Shown here one piece after another: positions 54,623-62,525 of a DNA stretch of 64,000 nucleotides. The translations under genes were made by a program, and so were the position numbers. Where the stretch lies: contig CAZEVO010000001.1 of the NCBI GenBank assembly GCA_964515235.1, positions 42,403 to 106,402 of the forward strand. The letters run 5' to 3'. The notes beneath the pieces are model-generated. The model made no database searches. It worked only from the letters and a program-made list of their open reading frames with translations, and was not told the DNA's origin. Origin of the DNA: OPU3-GD-OMZ sp964515235 (GTDB taxonomy: Bacteria; Pseudomonadota; Gammaproteobacteria; Methylococcales; Methylomonadaceae). Each line of letters starts with the position of its first letter. The stretch's first letter is position 1.

Positions 54623-56788
54623 TCATTTTTTGTGAATCTTCATGGTTAACTGGATTCTGTTACGTTTGGGTTCTATGTTTAACACGCAGACGTTTACAAT
54701 TTCACCGGTTTTAACGATTTGTCTTGGATCTTTTACAAAGCTATCAGTTAATTCTGATATGTGGACTAAGCCATCTTGGTGTACACCGATATCAACAAAG
54801 GCGCCGAAATTAGCAACATTGGTCACCACGCCTTCTAAAATCATTCCGGGTAACAGGTCGGATGGTTTTTCAATCCCAGTTTTAAATTGAGCATTTTTGA
54901 ATTCAGGGCGAGGGTCGCGACCGGGTTTTCTGAGTTCAGCAATAATATCGAGAATAGTCGGCAGTCCAAATTGTGGTGTAGTCAATTTTTGGGGGTCTAC
55001 TGAAGATAGTAGGCGCTCATTATTAATGAGTTGGTTTATCGGTTTTCCTGTTTGCTGGGCAATAGTTTGAACAATGGGGTAGCATTCAGGATGAACGGCA
55101 GAACGATCTAATGGGTTTTGACCATTTATAATTCTTAGAAAACCGGCTGATTGTTCATAGGCTTTATTACCGAGACGAGGAACCTTTTTCAGTTGTAATC
55201 GGTTTTTAAAGGCACCTTGTTCATTACGGTAACGTACAATATTTTGGCTAACACTTTCTGTAAGTCCGGAGACTTGTCTTAACAAGGCGGCAGAAGCCGT
55301 GTTGACATCAACACCGACAGAATTGACACAGTCTTCAACCACTGCATTCAGGCTGCGCGACAGTTCATTCTGATTAACATCATGTTGGTATTGACCCACA
55401 CCAATAGCTTTCGCCTCAATTTTAACGAGTTCAGCAAGGGGGTCTTGTAGTCGGCGCGCAATAGATACAGCACCGCGAAGTGAAACATCAAGATTGGGGA
55501 ATTCATTTGCTGCTAATTCTGAGGCTGAATAAACTGATGCACCTGCCTCAGAAACAGTGACGGTTGTTAAGTTGAGCTCAGGGTTTTGTTTTAGCAGGTC
55601 AAGGACCATTTGATTAGTTTCTCTTGACCCAGTTCCATTACCTATACTAATGAGTTCAACTGCATATTTGTTTATGAGTTTCGTTAAGGTGTTGATGCTT
55701 TGAGACCATTGTTTCTTAGGCGGATGTGGGTATAGGGTATCGGTATTGATGAGTTTTCCGGTCGCATCCACAAGGGCAAGTTTTACTCCTGTTCTAATGC
55801 CGGGATCGAGTCCCATGGTTACTTTAGGGCCAGCGGGTGCGGCTAATAAAAGATCGGATAAATTGTTGGAAAATACTTTAATGGCCTCGGTCTCTGCGTA
55901 TTCACGTATGGTTAAAAATAAGTCAGTTTCTATACGAGGGAGTAACTTATTTTTAAGTGCACTTGCGCCAACTTCCTGCAACCACCGGTCAGTTGGGTTC
56001 TGGAGGTTATTACAGGCTAGGTGTTGTGTGATTAAGTTTTTGGCATGATCAAAGTTAGAGGGTTGGGTTGCTGTTGGTTCAATGCTTATCCTTAAAAAGC
56101 CCTCATTGCGCCCACGAAAAAGAGCAAGGGCGCGATGAGAAGGTATTTTTCTAATACCTTCCTGATAATTAAAGTAGTCAGAAAACTTCTGGCCAACTTG
56201 TTCTTGACCGTTTATAACCGAAGATCTTAAAATACCGTGATTCCAGACGTAGTTTCTTAAATTCTGAATTAATGCCGGAGTTTCAGAAAGTTGTTCTGAA
56301 ATAATATGTTTTGCCCCTTCTAGTGCGGTGATATTGTCAGAGATATTATGACTTGGGTTCAGAAACTTGTTGGCAATGGTTAACGGGGGGGTTGATCGAT
56401 TGTTGAGCAGTGTTGTTGCAAGTTTATCAAGCCCAGCCTCACGTGCTTTTTGTGCTTTGGTTTGCCGTTTTGGTTTGTAGGGTAAGTAAAAATCCTCAAG
56501 CTCAGTTTTGGTGAGACAGTCAGTAATCTGTTGTTTAAGTTCGGGTGTTAACTTACCTTGATTTTTTATGCTGGTAATAATGCTCTGTTTCCGGTCATTA
56601 AGACTGCGGAGATACAATAATTTCTCGGCGAGTTGTCGTAATTGAGTGTCGTCTAAACCTTGTGTCACCTCTTTACGGTAACGAGCAATAAAAGGGACAG
56701 TGGCGCCTTGATCTAATAAAGTTATTGCATTGTCTACTTGTTTAGTGCGGACAGCTAATTCTTTTGCAATAGTTTCGGTAATATTCAC
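54623..56788 (-). CDS. tex: Tex-family RNA-binding transcription accessory protein
   Basis: This 721-residue protein follows the Tex layout: helical N-terminus starting ETIAKELAVRTKQVDNAITLL, the conserved GATVPFIARYRKEVTQGLDD near residue 28, a YqgF-like domain with MGLDPGIRTGVKLALVD near 328, helix-hairpin-helix modules (VDVNTASAALLRQVSGL) around 500, and a C-terminal S1 RNA-binding domain (GMILEGVVTNVANFGAFVDIG). It lacks the charged low-complexity tail that makes E. coli Tex about 50 residues longer. The role is in transcription or RNA handling. The start faces the corrinoid gene divergently. Confidence 0.95.
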   Translation of the reverse strand: MNITETIAKELAVRTKQVDNAITLLDQGATVPFIARYRKEVTQGLDDTQLRQLAEKLLYLRSLNDRKQSIITSIKNQGKLTPELKQQITDCLTKTELEDFYLPYKPKRQTKAQKAREAGLDKLATTLLNNRSTPPLTIANKFLNPSHNISDNITALEGAKHIISEQLSETPALIQNLRNYVWNHGILRSSVINGQEQVGQKFSDYFNYQEGIRKIPSHRALALFRGRNEGFLRISIEPTATQPSNFDHAKNLITQHLACNNLQNPTDRWLQEVGASALKNKLLPRIETDLFLTIREYAETEAIKVFSNNLSDLLLAAPAGPKVTMGLDPGIRTGVKLALVDATGKLINTDTLYPHPPKKQWSQSINTLTKLINKYAVELISIGNGTGSRETNQMVLDLLKQNPELNLTTVTVSEAGASVYSASELAANEFPNLDVSLRGAVSIARRLQDPLAELVKIEAKAIGVGQYQHDVNQNELSRSLNAVVEDCVNSVGVDVNTASAALLRQVSGLTESVSQNIVRYRNEQGAFKNRLQLKKVPRLGNKAYEQSAGFLRIINGQNPLDRSAVHPECYPIVQTIAQQTGKPINQLINNERLLSSVDPQKLTTPQFGLPTILDIIAELRKPGRDPRPEFKNAQFKTGIEKPSDLLPGMILEGVVTNVANFGAFVDIGVHQDGLVHISELTDSFVKDPRQIVKTGEIVNVCVLNIEPKRNRIQLTMKIHKK

Positions 56789-56906
56789 GGTATCGGTTAA
56801 ATCAATAAGGAATTACTATTGTAGCAGTTCCTATTTATTACATTATTTTACTGAGCAAGGTATTCTAATGATCTGCGTATGTGTTGAATTGTTTGTTAGG
56901 AAAGTT

Positions 56907-57443
56907 ATGAAAGCAAGAGCAAGAAGAAATGGAGTCGTATTAGTTCATACGGGCGAGGGTAAAGGTAAGTCATCAAGTGCTATTGGTATGATTTTCCGTG
57001 CTGCAGGTTGGGGTCTAAAGGTTTGTGTTATACAATTTATAAAAGGGCAGTGGCAAACTGGCGAGCAAAAAGCAGCAGTGCAGTTTGATAATATAGAATG
57101 GCATGCTTTAGGCGATGGCTTTACCTGGGATACCAAGAATCCGGAGCAAGATATTAAGACCTCACAGAAAATTTGGCAGTTTAGTCAGGAAAAAATTGTA
57201 TCTGAGGCATTTGATTTAGTTGTTCTTGATGAGATAAATTATTGTAGTAGTTATGGTTGGATTACGGGTAAGGAAATTGCAGATTTTATTTCAGCAACAA
57301 AACCCCCTTGGATGCATTTGGTTTTAACTGGACGCGGTGCTGCAGAAGAAGTGGTTGCGGTAGCGCATACGGTTACTGAAATGCAGCCCATAAAGCATGC
57401 GTTTGATCAGGGCATTATGGCCGAACAGGGAATTGAGTTTTAA
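56907..57443 (+). CDS. cobO: Cob(I)yrinic acid a,c-diamide adenosyltransferase (CobO/BtuR type)
   Basis: This 178-residue enzyme attaches the adenosyl group of ATP to the corrinoid cobalt, giving adenosylcobamides. The P-loop variant GEGKGKSSSAIG is near residue 16, VIQFIKGQWQTGE follows near 41, LVVLDEINY marks the Walker B region, and LVLTGRGAAEEV is the late motif. I chose the ATG at 56907, preceded by AGGAAAG; the open frame upstream to 56730 runs antisense into tex and is unlikely to be translated. No cobalamin riboswitch is visible in front of it. Confidence 0.92.
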   Translation: MKARARRNGVVLVHTGEGKGKSSSAIGMIFRAAGWGLKVCVIQFIKGQWQTGEQKAAVQFDNIEWHALGDGFTWDTKNPEQDIKTSQKIWQFSQEKIVSEAFDLVVLDEINYCSSYGWITGKEIADFISATKPPWMHLVLTGRGAAEEVVAVAHTVTEMQPIKHAFDQGIMAEQGIEF

Positions 57444-57458
57444 ATAAGACCTGAATTA

Positions 57459-57962
57459 ATGGCAAAGCGATTATTTTTAGCATTATATCCCCCACCAGCA
57501 TTGATGAAAGCCATTGAGCGCTCTATCAGATTGCCTATTGATTGTAAGCCGGTGGACGCTGAAAATTATCATGTTACCTTAGTGTTTCTAGGTTTAGTTG
57601 AGCCGAGAATACAGATTGAGATTTGTCGCAGTATGGCGCAAGTAACATCGCCTCCATTTTTCGTGCAATTCAGGCAAATAACGCACTGGACAAGGCCGAA
57701 TATTCTCTGTTTGACAGATGTAAAAGCTAACAGTGCATTACTCAATGTTGTTAATCAAATTAAAAAAAGTGTTGAGCAATTAGGTGTTTTAGTCGATCGT
57801 CGACCTTACCAAGCGCATCTAACGGTTGCTAAGGGTGCGCTTAGACCATATTCTGCTTGCGTTGGTAATTTTTCTTGGCAAGTTGAAAGTTTTTGTTTGC
57901 TTGAATCTGTTAATGCTTTTTCTGGAGTTCGTTATGATGTTATCCAAACATGGGATTTCTAA
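57459..57962 (+). CDS. thpR: RNA 2',3'-cyclic phosphodiesterase (LigT/ThpR family)
   Basis: This 167-residue 2H phosphoesterase has both His-x-Thr motifs of the family: HVTLVFLG near residue 39 and HLTVAKG near residue 120. It hydrolyses 2',3'-cyclic phosphate ends of RNA. The N-terminal KRLFLALYPP is typical. It starts 16 bases after the adenosyltransferase stop and is probably co-transcribed with it. The length is slightly below the usual 175-180. Confidence 0.93.
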   Translation: MAKRLFLALYPPPALMKAIERSIRLPIDCKPVDAENYHVTLVFLGLVEPRIQIEICRSMAQVTSPPFFVQFRQITHWTRPNILCLTDVKANSALLNVVNQIKKSVEQLGVLVDRRPYQAHLTVAKGALRPYSACVGNFSWQVESFCLLESVNAFSGVRYDVIQTWDF

Positions 57963-58504
57963 TCTTGGCGAGTGAGTGTCTTGTCTGTTTTCACTTTGTC
58001 GTTAGTTTTCAGAAGCCACCTTTACTCAGCTTAAGAAATCATTGAGAGTGTCTAATATCTGAACATCGCTTGGTCCAAGAGAAATTAATCCTTAGATAAA
58101 TATTATTTTTGGCCGTGATCAGTCGCCGTTATTTCCAATGACTCAAGTTAATGAGTAGAATTTGATCTATTCAATATCTTGAAGGTGTCGCAAAACCGAT
58201 TATCCAGTAAATAGTTTTGGTAAGTCTTATTGTTTTTCACTACGGTGTGCGGCAACGCTTGCTGATGTTTACAACTTCGATCTAGAGCAGTATGATTCAA
58301 CTCGCTATAGTTTTATGGTCACGGTCAATCCTCTCTGATTAGAAGAGTGGTAGTTGTGCCGTAATTTCTTAAATTCTAAGGACTAAGGGAAAATAGCTAA
58401 CGTAGTACATTCTTTGTCTCCTCATAGTGGGTGAACCCCCTAAGTTCATATGTAAGACTACCAGAAACTGTAACATGTCCCGTGTTGTGTTATTGGTATA
58501 ATTA
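57963..58504. other. 542-base gene-free region
   Basis: No intact gene is seen. Two short open stretches look gene-like but have no start: one ends at 58062 with a C-terminus reading TFTQLKKSLRVSNI, the other (about 58187-58339, 50 codons) ends with YSFMVTVNPL. Both could be chance or the remains of decayed genes. An imperfect, AT-rich stretch before 58505 must contain the promoter of the DUF2490 gene; TTGGTATAATTAATG lies right at its start. Confidence 0.4.
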
Positions 58505-59236
58505 ATGATGCGTTATTGTTTGAGAAGGAGATTAGTGTTGAAGCCAAATGTTTTTTTAATGGTTGTTTGGGTGAGTGTGTTGAGTATGCCTTTTGCATCG
58601 GCTGCCGAAGACGATTTTTACGGATGGCAATCGTTTACTTTAGAAGGCGATATGAGTAAGGTTTCACCCCGCCTGGATAAAGTTCGTTGGAATGTAATGA
58701 GTCAAACCCGATTAGGAAGTGATCATCAGGATCTCACGGAATACTTATTGTTTGCACAAATGGGCTATCAACTGAGCGATAGTTTAAGTGTTTGGTTAGG
58801 GTATACCCATAATTGGTTGACCCCAGTTGCTAAACAGGAATATGAGGAGAGTCGAAGCTATCAGGATTTACTTTGGACACGGCATGTCGGGACAGGTCTT
58901 TTAAGGTTACGAACACGTTTTGAACAGCGTTTTAAGAATGCCGAGAATAATAGTGATTTAGCGTGGCGAATTCGTCAGATGATAGAGTATCGGTGGTCTT
59001 TGCCTGTCTTGTCGGAAATAAGTCTAGTCGTTTCCGAAGAACCTTTTGTTTTGTTGAACAATAGCTCTTGGGGGCAGACTGGAGTTAGTGAGAATCGTGT
59101 GTCAGCGATGCTTGATTTTAAATTAGATCAGCATACGCATTTAGGTTTGGGCTATTTAAATCAATATATTTTCCGTGAACGCCAAGGGAACTTGGTGAAT
59201 CATACCTTATTGGTCAATATGGCCTTTAACTTCTAA
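58505..59236 (+). CDS. DUF2490 outer-membrane beta-barrel protein
   Basis: This 243-residue protein has a signal peptide (residues ~13-33, VFLMVVWVSVLSMPFASA) and then an EDDFYGWQSFTLEG start typical of DUF2490. Alternating hydrophobic strands, such as LSVWLGYTHNWL and THLGLGYLNQYIF, suggest a beta-barrel, and the chain ends in phenylalanine (VNMAFNF), the usual signal for outer-membrane insertion. The function of the family is unknown. The ATG at 58505 is possible, and the GTG at 58535 a few codons in is an alternative start. It lies 35 bases before the alpha-carbonic anhydrase gene on the same strand, so the two are likely co-expressed. Confidence 0.82.
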   Translation: MMRYCLRRRLVLKPNVFLMVVWVSVLSMPFASAAEDDFYGWQSFTLEGDMSKVSPRLDKVRWNVMSQTRLGSDHQDLTEYLLFAQMGYQLSDSLSVWLGYTHNWLTPVAKQEYEESRSYQDLLWTRHVGTGLLRLRTRFEQRFKNAENNSDLAWRIRQMIEYRWSLPVLSEISLVVSEEPFVLLNNSSWGQTGVSENRVSAMLDFKLDQHTHLGLGYLNQYIFRERQGNLVNHTLLVNMAFNF

Positions 59237-59271
59237 ATTAAAGAAAATTTGTTTTTCCACATGGTAGCGTT

Positions 59272-60030
59272 ATGACGATTGTCAAATCTATTGGTAGTCA
59301 TTTATATCTTCTTTTAAGTCTTGTTCTAATGAGTTGTTCATTGGAGCCTGTCGTTGATGATGTTGAAGGTAAGGCGTTTTATTCATTACCGGGTCTTGAG
59401 CATGGCTTAATTCAATCACCGATTAATATTTTATCCCAGAAACAGCATGATTTAGGGCGTCACAAGGTGACGTTGCATTTTGAAGATGCTATTAATGAAA
59501 TTGAAAACTTAGGTCATACCGTACAATTAGATTTCGAGGCGGGAAGCACAATCACCAGTGACGGTATGACCTATGAATTCAAGCAAATGCACTTTCATAC
59601 CCCTTCAGAGCACCTAGTTGATGGCGTGACTTACCCGATGGAAATGCATATTGTTAATTACCGAGCGCCCTTATATGAAGGCGACCACCCGCATTATTTA
59701 GTGATCGGTGTTTTATTTAAAATGGGTCAGGAAAATAAGTTTATCAGTGAGTTTTTAGGAAAAATACCGGAAAAGGCGCATAGTCACGCCGCTATAAAAA
59801 AAGGAGTTGTGCGATTACATGATCTTTTTAGCGCATCCTTAGAGGAAGAATTAAATAATTTTTACCATTACAAAGGCTCATTAACAACGCCGCCTTATAC
59901 TGAAACAGTGAATTGGTTTGTATTAAAGTATATTATTGAGGCATCACCTGAGCAGATTTATGCCATTAATAAGATCGAGGGAAACAATGCGAGGCATATC
60001 CAGGGTGAGTACGGCAGAGTTGTTGACTAA
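59272..60030 (+). CDS. Alpha-class carbonic anhydrase, probable lipoprotein
   Basis: This 252-residue protein carries the alpha carbonic anhydrase core: HGLIQSPINIL near residue 45, the zinc histidines in MHFHTPSEH and in MEMHIVNY (near residues 103-127), and GSLTTPPYTETVNWFVL near 200. It hydrates CO2 to bicarbonate. The N-terminus is a signal with a likely lipobox (LVLMSC, Cys22), so the enzyme would be anchored in the cell envelope facing the periplasm. The common N-terminal WxY motif before the QSPINI box is replaced by FYSLPGLEHG. A periplasmic carbonic anhydrase suits a cell that makes CO2 from C1 compounds. Confidence 0.93.
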   Translation: MTIVKSIGSHLYLLLSLVLMSCSLEPVVDDVEGKAFYSLPGLEHGLIQSPINILSQKQHDLGRHKVTLHFEDAINEIENLGHTVQLDFEAGSTITSDGMTYEFKQMHFHTPSEHLVDGVTYPMEMHIVNYRAPLYEGDHPHYLVIGVLFKMGQENKFISEFLGKIPEKAHSHAAIKKGVVRLHDLFSASLEEELNNFYHYKGSLTTPPYTETVNWFVLKYIIEASPEQIYAINKIEGNNARHIQGEYGRVVD

Positions 60031-60066
60031 ACAAACAATACGTTGAAAGTTTTTAAACACAGGAAT

Positions 60067-60258
60067 CTAATCATCCTTGACAAACCTGTTGTGCGCGACA
60101 ACTAAAGGGTTGAGGTATCGTCTAAAGAAACTCATGGTTCCTGTCAATAAATCGAAAGGGTAGTCGAAAGTGAGGCAGTGAAGGCGCTGTGAGACAAATT
60201 GCCGCGCGACAACGTGCCACATTTTCAATAGTGAATAAGTTGCATAAAATAGAACCAT
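60067..60258 (-). CDS. Possible small protein with internal repeat, unknown
   Basis: A 63-residue open frame starts with ATG at 60258, preceded nine bases upstream by the strong ribosome binding site AGAGGAG. The peptide is hydrophobic and basic, and has two in-frame copies of a similar segment, VVARQFV near residue 16 and VVAHNRFV near residue 53, encoded by related direct repeats 38 codons apart. I recognise no family. The good ribosome binding site argues for translation; the isolation, low number of codons and repeat nature argue for chance or a remnant. Confidence 0.3.
   Translation of the reverse strand: MVLFYATYSLLKMWHVVARQFVSQRLHCLTFDYPFDLLTGTMSFFRRYLNPLVVAHNRFVKDD
60079..60213. repeat. 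Pair of imperfect direct repeats (GACAAA...GCGCGACAAC)
   Basis: Copy one is at 60079-60102 and copy two at 60193-60213. Both start GACAAA and end GCGCGACAAC (ten identical bases), with a 3-4-base length difference in the middle. The copies are 114 bases apart, a multiple of three. Confidence 0.5.
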
Positions 60259-60442
60259 ATTTAAGATCTCCTCTTAAATTAGAATTTTTTTACATTTTAT
60301 GTAAAGTTTAACCATCCCATTTTGTAGCGGGGTGGTTTTTTTTGCCCGTTTATCAAGTGTTTCCTGATTGTTGCAAAGGATGGATTTTTCGCGCGACCGG
60401 ATTAGGTGTTAGAAAACACAAGATATGGTTCAGGTATCGTCT
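60109..60442 (+). repeat. Short direct repeat GTTnAGGTATCGTCT
   Basis: Fourteen of 15 bases match between 60109-60123 and 60428-60442, the two copies lying on either side of the terminator at 60310. Similarity fades quickly outside the core. Confidence 0.4.
60310..60343 (+). terminator. Rho-independent terminator, plus strand
   Basis: AACCATCCC (60310-60318) pairs with GGGGTGGTT (60329-60337) with one wobble pair, and a run of eight T follows to 60343. It lies 280 bases past the alpha-carbonic anhydrase stop, the nearest upstream plus-strand gene, suggesting a long 3' untranslated region or an unrecognised short transcript. Confidence 0.75.
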
Positions 60443-60523
60443 CATCACAGTGATTCAAGCAATAAAGGTGAAGGACATCATACCCGACAGATTTAAAGTC
60501 AGTAGCGCGGCATTATCGATGAA

Positions 60524-61672
60524 CTAAGTGGGTGTCAATGGCTTCTTTTTAAAGGGAAGGCGTGCATCGTAATACTTCTTATAGGTCGAGTGATTTTCTT
60601 TTTCGTGCTGAATGAAGCGGTGTATTGCTTTTGAGAATTGTAGTTCTTGAATCCAGTGTGCTGAGTAGGTAGTGACCGGGGTAAATCCACGCACAATTTT
60701 GTGTTCGCCCTGAGCACCAGCGTCAAAGCGATTCAAGTTATGTTCAATGCAATAGTCAATCCCTTGGTAGTAGCATGTTTCAAAATGTAAGCCACTAAAT
60801 TGGTCAAGACATCCCCAATAGCGGCCATAAAGGGTGTCGTTTCCGGTAAAAAATAGAGCCATTGCGACGGGTGATTGGCTGCATTCGGCAATGACTAGTA
60901 ATAATTGTTGTGGCATGGTTTCTGCAATTTGTTTAAAAAACTCAAACGTCAGGTAGGGTTGGCTGTTCTTTTTCAGGTAGGTTAATTGATAAAACTGATA
61001 AAAATAGCGCCATTGTTGTTCTGTGATGGCGTGTCCTTTAACGGTTTTCATTTGGATCTCTTGTTCAGCGATAAGTCGTCGTTCACGCTTTATTTGTTTT
61101 CTTTTTTTAGCGCGTAAAGTCGCTAGAAAATCGTTGAAATCGCAGTAGTTATTGTTAAACCAATGAAACTGAAAGCCGAGACGAATACTTAAGCCAAGAT
61201 TTTGAAGTTGTTTTGCTTGCTCTGGAAGGGGAAAGAGACAATGCCATGAGGAGACTTGATGATTCTTAGCATGATTTTTAAGATAACTGATAATTTCCTG
61301 TGTGATGGATAGACGGTCATGACCATTCTTTATCATGACTCGATGACCCTGACAGGGTGTAAAGGGAATGCTAGTCAGCCACTTGGGGTAATAAATGTGC
61401 TGGTGGTTATGGTAGGTATTGGCCCAAAGGTGATCGAAAACATATTCACCTTGAGAGTGAAATTTTAAATATAACGGCATCACAGCAATCAACTGTTGGT
61501 CTGAGTAGACTAAAAGATGGTGAGGCTGCCAGCCAGTTTTATGGCAAACGGATAAACTCTTTTCTAAGGCAAGTAAAAAGGCGTGTTGTAAGAAAGGATC
61601 GTTTTGACCGGTTATCTGGTTCCATTCATCTGCAGGAACAGAGTCAATATCTTGAATGAGTTTGATATCCAT
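60524..61672 (-). CDS. DUF482 (COG3146) GNAT/FemAB-like protein
   Basis: This 382-residue protein belongs to the DUF482 family, sometimes described as peptidoglycan biosynthesis or recognition related and having a GNAT/FemAB acyltransferase-like fold. Characteristic stretches are the lysine- and arginine-rich FLATLRAKKRKQIKRERR near residue 185, ALFFTGNDTLYGRYWGCLDQFSGLHFETCYYQGIDYCI, and FDAGAQGEHKIVRGF toward the end. No signal peptide or membrane segment is seen, so it should be cytoplasmic. The actual substrate is not known. It is a single gene on the minus strand. Confidence 0.88.
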   Translation of the reverse strand: MDIKLIQDIDSVPADEWNQITGQNDPFLQHAFLLALEKSLSVCHKTGWQPHHLLVYSDQQLIAVMPLYLKFHSQGEYVFDHLWANTYHNHQHIYYPKWLTSIPFTPCQGHRVMIKNGHDRLSITQEIISYLKNHAKNHQVSSWHCLFPLPEQAKQLQNLGLSIRLGFQFHWFNNNYCDFNDFLATLRAKKRKQIKRERRLIAEQEIQMKTVKGHAITEQQWRYFYQFYQLTYLKKNSQPYLTFEFFKQIAETMPQQLLLVIAECSQSPVAMALFFTGNDTLYGRYWGCLDQFSGLHFETCYYQGIDYCIEHNLNRFDAGAQGEHKIVRGFTPVTTYSAHWIQELQFSKAIHRFIQHEKENHSTYKKYYDARLPFKKKPLTPT

Positions 61673-61923
61673 TAGATTTATGTCTTTTTATAATGATTCG
61701 TTCTTTTGGATTAAAAATCATGATGGGATTAATTTCGATAGTTAGGATTATTTATAATTTTTAAGGCAGATTCAATGAGTCAGGTGAAGAAAAATAAACC
61801 CACGATGAAATTTTCATGAATTACTCAGAGGAAATTAATGACAGGATCTATTAATGGGGTGATTGTGATAATGGTTGCGGTGACTTAAAATTCTTGGTTT
61901 TGACCGTTAGGGAGGTTTTTAAG

Positions 61924-62523
61924 ATGCAGGATATGACATTCTCTCAAGCTTGTGAAAACAACAAAAAACCGATTCTTGAGCAGATCAAGGTTGTTTTTAC
62001 GACGCCTATAACCGTGTGGGAGATTGGCAGTGGTACTGGACAGCACGGCTGTTTCTTTGCGCAACAGTTACCCCATATCATTTGGCAGCCGACTGATTTG
62101 CCGGTAAATTTATCGGTTATTTCACGGCGTGTTAAAGACAGTGCTTTGAAAAATATTAATCAGCCGTTGGCGTTAGATGTTAGAACAAGGTTGTGGCCTG
62201 AAAAGTCTATTGAGGGTTTATTTACAGCCAATACTTTCCATATCATGCATTGGGCTATGGTCGTTAATTTTTTTGAGCAGTTAACCGTTACTTTGAAGGT
62301 AGGTGCATCGGTTGTTATCTATGGACCGTTTAATGTTAACGATCAATACACCAGTGAAAGTAATGCTCATTTTGATCAGTGGTTAAAATTAAGAGATCCA
62401 CAAAGTGGTATTCGTGATATTGAGGATATTATTTCTTTAGCGACAAGTGCCGGAATGATTTTGAGAAAAAACATGGCCATGCCGGCAAATAATCAATTAC
62501 TTGTTTTTCAGAAACAGTGTTGA
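61924..62523 (+). CDS. DUF938 SAM-dependent methyltransferase-like protein
   Basis: This protein of 199 residues has the DUF938 pattern: FSQACENNKKPILEQ at the start (family members read SxACxRNxxPIL), motif I VWEIGSGTGQHGCFFAQQLP near residue 35, the WQPTDLP stretch, and GLFTANTFHIMHWAMV near 98. The family has a class I methyltransferase fold with unknown substrate. The ATG at 61924 is chosen because AGGGAGG lies eight bases upstream; the longer frame from 61894 adds ten residues without support. Its stop is two bases from the stop of the convergent regulator. Confidence 0.9.
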   Translation: MQDMTFSQACENNKKPILEQIKVVFTTPITVWEIGSGTGQHGCFFAQQLPHIIWQPTDLPVNLSVISRRVKDSALKNINQPLALDVRTRLWPEKSIEGLFTANTFHIMHWAMVVNFFEQLTVTLKVGASVVIYGPFNVNDQYTSESNAHFDQWLKLRDPQSGIRDIEDIISLATSAGMILRKNMAMPANNQLLVFQKQC

Positions 62524-62525
62524 AA

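Noticed and set aside
56730..56906. 59-codon N-terminal extension of the corrinoid adenosyltransferase
   Set aside because: It runs antisense to tex and precedes a well-placed ribosome binding site at 56907, so the shorter start is preferred.
60342..60527. 61-codon plus-strand open frame after the terminator
   Set aside because: Starts with TTG inside the terminator T-run, has no ribosome binding site and no recognisable features.
61838..61888. 16-codon hydrophobic mini-ORF (MTGSINGVIVIMVAVT) with AGAGGA upstream
   Set aside because: A ribosome binding site is present, but the peptide is too short to support without expression data; the 250-base gap otherwise shows nothing clear.
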